Shown here one piece after another: positions 61,877-64,000 of a stretch of 64,000 bases of DNA. Source of the stretch: Rhodovarius crocodyli (GTDB lineage: Bacteria; Pseudomonadota; Alphaproteobacteria; Acetobacterales; Acetobacteraceae). Below the pieces are notes generated by a model. The model saw only the letters and a list, made by a program, of their open reading frames with translations. It ran no database searches and was not told the origin of the DNA. Position 1 is the first letter of the stretch; each line of letters opens with the position of its first letter. The DNA lies in NCBI RefSeq assembly GCF_004005855.1, contig NZ_SACL01000003.1:124001-188000 (forward strand), given 5' to 3'. The translations under genes and the position numbers were made by a program.

Positions 61877-62883
61877 CCGCCATGACCCAGAACCTGCCCG
61901 CAGTCAGCGTCGTGATGCCCGTCTACAACGTCGAGCGCTTCGTGGCCGCCGCCATCGATTCCGTGCTGGCGCAGAGCTTCACGGATTTCGAGCTGATCAT
62001 CGTGGACGACGGCGGCAACGACCGCAGCGTCGAGATCTGCGCGGCCTATGCCGACCCGCGCATCCGCATCCTGCACCAGGCCAATCGCGGCCTGGCGGGG
62101 GCGCGCAACACCGGCATCGCCGCCGCGCGCGGCCGCTACATCGCGCTGCTGGATTCCGACGACATCTGGCTGCCCGGCAAGCTGGCAGAGAATGTGGCGC
62201 ACCTGGATGCCGACCCCGATGTCGGGGTCAGCTATTCCGGCGCCATCCTGGTGAATGAGCGCGGCGAGGACCTGGGCGTGCGCCAGACCCCGCTGGTCGG
62301 GCGCATCGATGCGCGCCAGGTCTTCTGCGGGCGGGGCGTGTGCAACGGCTCCATCCCGGTGTTCCGGCGTGAGGCGCTGGAGCAGGCGGCCCTGCCGCGG
62401 GATGCCGAGGGCCGGGTCTGGTATTTCGACGAAAGCCTGCGCCGGTCCGAGGATGTGGAGTGCTGGACGCGCATCGCGCTGCGCAGCCCGCTCGCCTTCG
62501 AATGCCTGCCGGGCTTCACCACCCTGTACCGGGTGAATGCCGGCGGCCTGTCGGCCGACATCCCGCGCCAGCTGCAGTCCTGGGAAGATGTGGTGGACCG
62601 GATCGCCGCCTTCGCGCCCGAGTTCATCGCCCGCCACCGGCGAGAGGCCCGCGCGCGTGAGGTGCGCTATCTGGCGCGCCGGGCCGTGGCCATGCGCGAT
62701 GCGCGGTTGGCCGTCTCCCTCTCGGTGGAGGCCGTCACGCTGCAGCCCGCGCTGCTGGTGACGGAACCGCGCAAGACGCTGACGACGCTGGGTGCCGCGC
62801 TGGCGCTGCGCGTCCTCTCGCCGTACCGCTTCGAGCGGCTGCTGCGCCGTGTGAAACCTGGCCTGGCCGGAGATGTGTCATGA
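61873..62883 (+). CDS. Glycosyltransferase family 2
   Basis: This 336-residue GT-A enzyme has VSVVMPVYNVERFV, VDDGGNDRS, GARNTGIAAARGRYIALLDSDD and RSEDVECW as the late acid. It is a paralogue of the preceding gene and shares order and spacing of motifs. The GTG at 61873 overlaps the previous stop (GTGA); an ATG at 61882 is the alternative. It overlaps the next gene by four bases. Confidence 0.88.
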   Translation: MTAMTQNLPAVSVVMPVYNVERFVAAAIDSVLAQSFTDFELIIVDDGGNDRSVEICAAYADPRIRILHQANRGLAGARNTGIAAARGRYIALLDSDDIWLPGKLAENVAHLDADPDVGVSYSGAILVNERGEDLGVRQTPLVGRIDARQVFCGRGVCNGSIPVFRREALEQAALPRDAEGRVWYFDESLRRSEDVECWTRIALRSPLAFECLPGFTTLYRVNAGGLSADIPRQLQSWEDVVDRIAAFAPEFIARHRREARAREVRYLARRAVAMRDARLAVSLSVEAVTLQPALLVTEPRKTLTTLGAALALRVLSPYRFERLLRRVKPGLAGDVS

Positions 62884-63869
62884 TCCGCGTGCTGCACCTG
62901 ATCGACGATGCGAAGCTTGGCGGCGTCAACCGCACGCTGGATGCCCAGGCGGAGCTGCTGGCCGGCGAGATCGAGGCCCGCCGCCACCTGTTGGGCCCCG
63001 GCCAGCCCGAGCCCGACCTTGAGGGCATCGACGTCGTCATCGTCCATTTCACCCTGGCCTGGCGCAAGATGCCCTTCATGCTGCGCCTGTGGTCGCGGCT
63101 GGGCGGGCGGTGCCTCGTGATCGTGGAGCACAGCTACACCGAGGCCTATGAGCGGTGCCTGGTGCCCAACCGCCTGCGCTTCCGCAGCATGCTGCGCCTG
63201 GGCATGGCGCTGGCGGACAAGGTGGTGGCCGTGTCCCACGGCCAGGCGCGCTGGCTGCGTGAGGCCGGCATCGCGCCCGCCCGCAAGGTGCAGGTGATCG
63301 AGCCGCTGTCCGATCTGGCGCCCTTCCATGCCGTGCCGCCCCTGCGGCCCGGGCGCGGGCCGCTGCGCCTGGGCTATTACGGCCGCTACGCGCCGCAGAA
63401 GGGGCTGGAGCAGCTGATCGACGCCATGCGCCTGCTGCCGCCGGGCACTGCCACCCTGGCCATGGCGGGCTATGGCCCTGACGAGGAGGCGCTGCGCGCG
63501 GCCGCCGCAGACCTGCCGGAAGTGACGATCGGCGGCCCGACCTCCCACCCCGAGGCCTTCCTCGAGGATGTTGACGCCATCGTGATGCCTTCCCGCTGGG
63601 AGGCGTATGGCCAGGTGGGGGTGGAGACGCGGGCCGCCGGGCGTGCCCTGCTGGTGGCCGACCTGGACGGGCTGACGGAGCAGGTGCCGCCTGAGCTGCT
63701 GATCCCGAATGCCACGCCTGAGGCCCTGGCCGCGCGCATCCGCTGGTTGAGCCACCAGGATGTGGTGGGGCTGGGTGAGTCGCTGCGCGCCACGGCGGCC
63801 GATGCGCAGGACCGCCATCACCGCGGCTGGCTGTCGCTGCTGCGGGGCCTGAAGCCCGAACTGGCCTAG
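62880..63869 (+). CDS. Glycosyltransferase family 4
   Basis: This 329-residue GT-B enzyme has an N-terminal HLIDDAKLGGVNRTL, the central LGYYGRYAPQKGLEQLIDAM before the donor site, and PSRWEAYGQVGVETRAAGRALLV with the E-x7-E-like pair in WEAYGQVGVE. It overlaps the preceding gene by four bases (ATGA). It probably adds one sugar of the repeat unit. Confidence 0.88.
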   Translation: MIRVLHLIDDAKLGGVNRTLDAQAELLAGEIEARRHLLGPGQPEPDLEGIDVVIVHFTLAWRKMPFMLRLWSRLGGRCLVIVEHSYTEAYERCLVPNRLRFRSMLRLGMALADKVVAVSHGQARWLREAGIAPARKVQVIEPLSDLAPFHAVPPLRPGRGPLRLGYYGRYAPQKGLEQLIDAMRLLPPGTATLAMAGYGPDEEALRAAAADLPEVTIGGPTSHPEAFLEDVDAIVMPSRWEAYGQVGVETRAAGRALLVADLDGLTEQVPPELLIPNATPEALAARIRWLSHQDVVGLGESLRATAADAQDRHHRGWLSLLRGLKPELA

Positions 63870-63938
63870 GGAAAGCGGGGTGGCTTTCAATCAATGACTT
63901 GGTGCAGACTTCCCGCAGCAAGTAAGGGGATAGGAATC

Positions 63939-64000
63939 GTGCGCCGCCTGGCGAGCCTGCTGCTTCCGCAGCTTGCCCTGCTGCCGCTGTGCGGCTGCCT
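63939..64000 (+). CDS. Start of a lipoprotein or exported protein, partial
   Basis: Only 20 codons are in the window. A GTG at 63939, with AAGGGGAT upstream, begins VRRLASLLLPQLALLPLCGC, a signal sequence with a lipobox-like LPLC-G. It may be a further polysaccharide-export or processing protein of the locus, but its identity cannot be told from this fragment. Confidence 0.5.
   Translation, partial: MRRLASLLLPQLALLPLCGC

Overview
The window is high-GC (roughly 70% by eye), densely coded DNA from an alphaproteobacterium, most likely a Roseomonas-like member of the Acetobacteraceae. The placement is an inference. It rests on the many Bug/TctC-type solute receptors, a MucR regulator whose finger ends in the TAYNM variant, the HslVU and ornithine-lipid genes, GC-rich intergenic hairpins, and A/T-rich double-hairpin terminator repeats. 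About 65 protein genes and one tRNA-Arg(CCG) are supported. There is no rRNA, CRISPR array or intact insertion sequence.

Layout. 1-3.5 kb: a partial propionyl-CoA synthetase, an amidohydrolase, and a quinone reductase divergent from its HxlR regulator. 3.5-9.2 kb: a minus-strand gene train with class I fumarase, a DUF1272 protein, RidA, a VOC protein, a class V aminotransferase, a Bug receptor and an SDR lacking canonical catalytic residues. 9.2-10.7 kb: a small accessory island, where the broken C-terminal part of a polymorphic-toxin-like gene lies between two paralogous immunity-like genes. 10.9-12.7 kb: hslVU. 12.7-16.4 kb: an MFS transporter and two Bug receptors, with two inverted copies of a ~128-bp repeat. 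16.4-26.1 kb: housekeeping and metabolic genes (methyltransferase, GhrA, PheA, KdsB, cytochrome c, HisN-like phosphatase, maleate isomerase-like protein with a Bug receptor, GST, FrmA). 26.0-29.7 kb: a 1217-residue membrane-anchored P-loop NTPase ending in nine 47-residue repeats, which is the strongest candidate for something undescribed. 29.8-35.5 kb: YgfZ, a P-loop kinase fusion and four coupled glycosyltransferases.

35.5-43 kb is core: OlsB and Fur (start/stop coupled), MucR, TusA, RimI, TsaB, XthA, an FAH-family hydrolase and UvrB. 43-48.4 kb: a secreted DM9-repeat protein with an SGNH hydrolase, a HisKA_2-type kinase, two tandem orphan NMT1/SsuA-like receptors, hairpins and the tRNA. 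48.6-56.8 kb: a UvrD-like helicase, then a TetR/SDR unit divergent from a CoA-thioester catabolic operon that carries its own Bug receptor. 56.9-64 kb: an exopolysaccharide locus (GalE, a WecG-WcaJ fusion, a Wzx-like flippase, three glycosyltransferases and the start of a lipoprotein). A sigma-54-like promoter and an inverted repeat lie in its divergent control region.

Common themes are uptake and CoA-dependent catabolism of organic acids (five Bug receptors with no TctA/TctB partner in view), envelope polysaccharide synthesis, and tight operons with 1-4 base start/stop overlaps.
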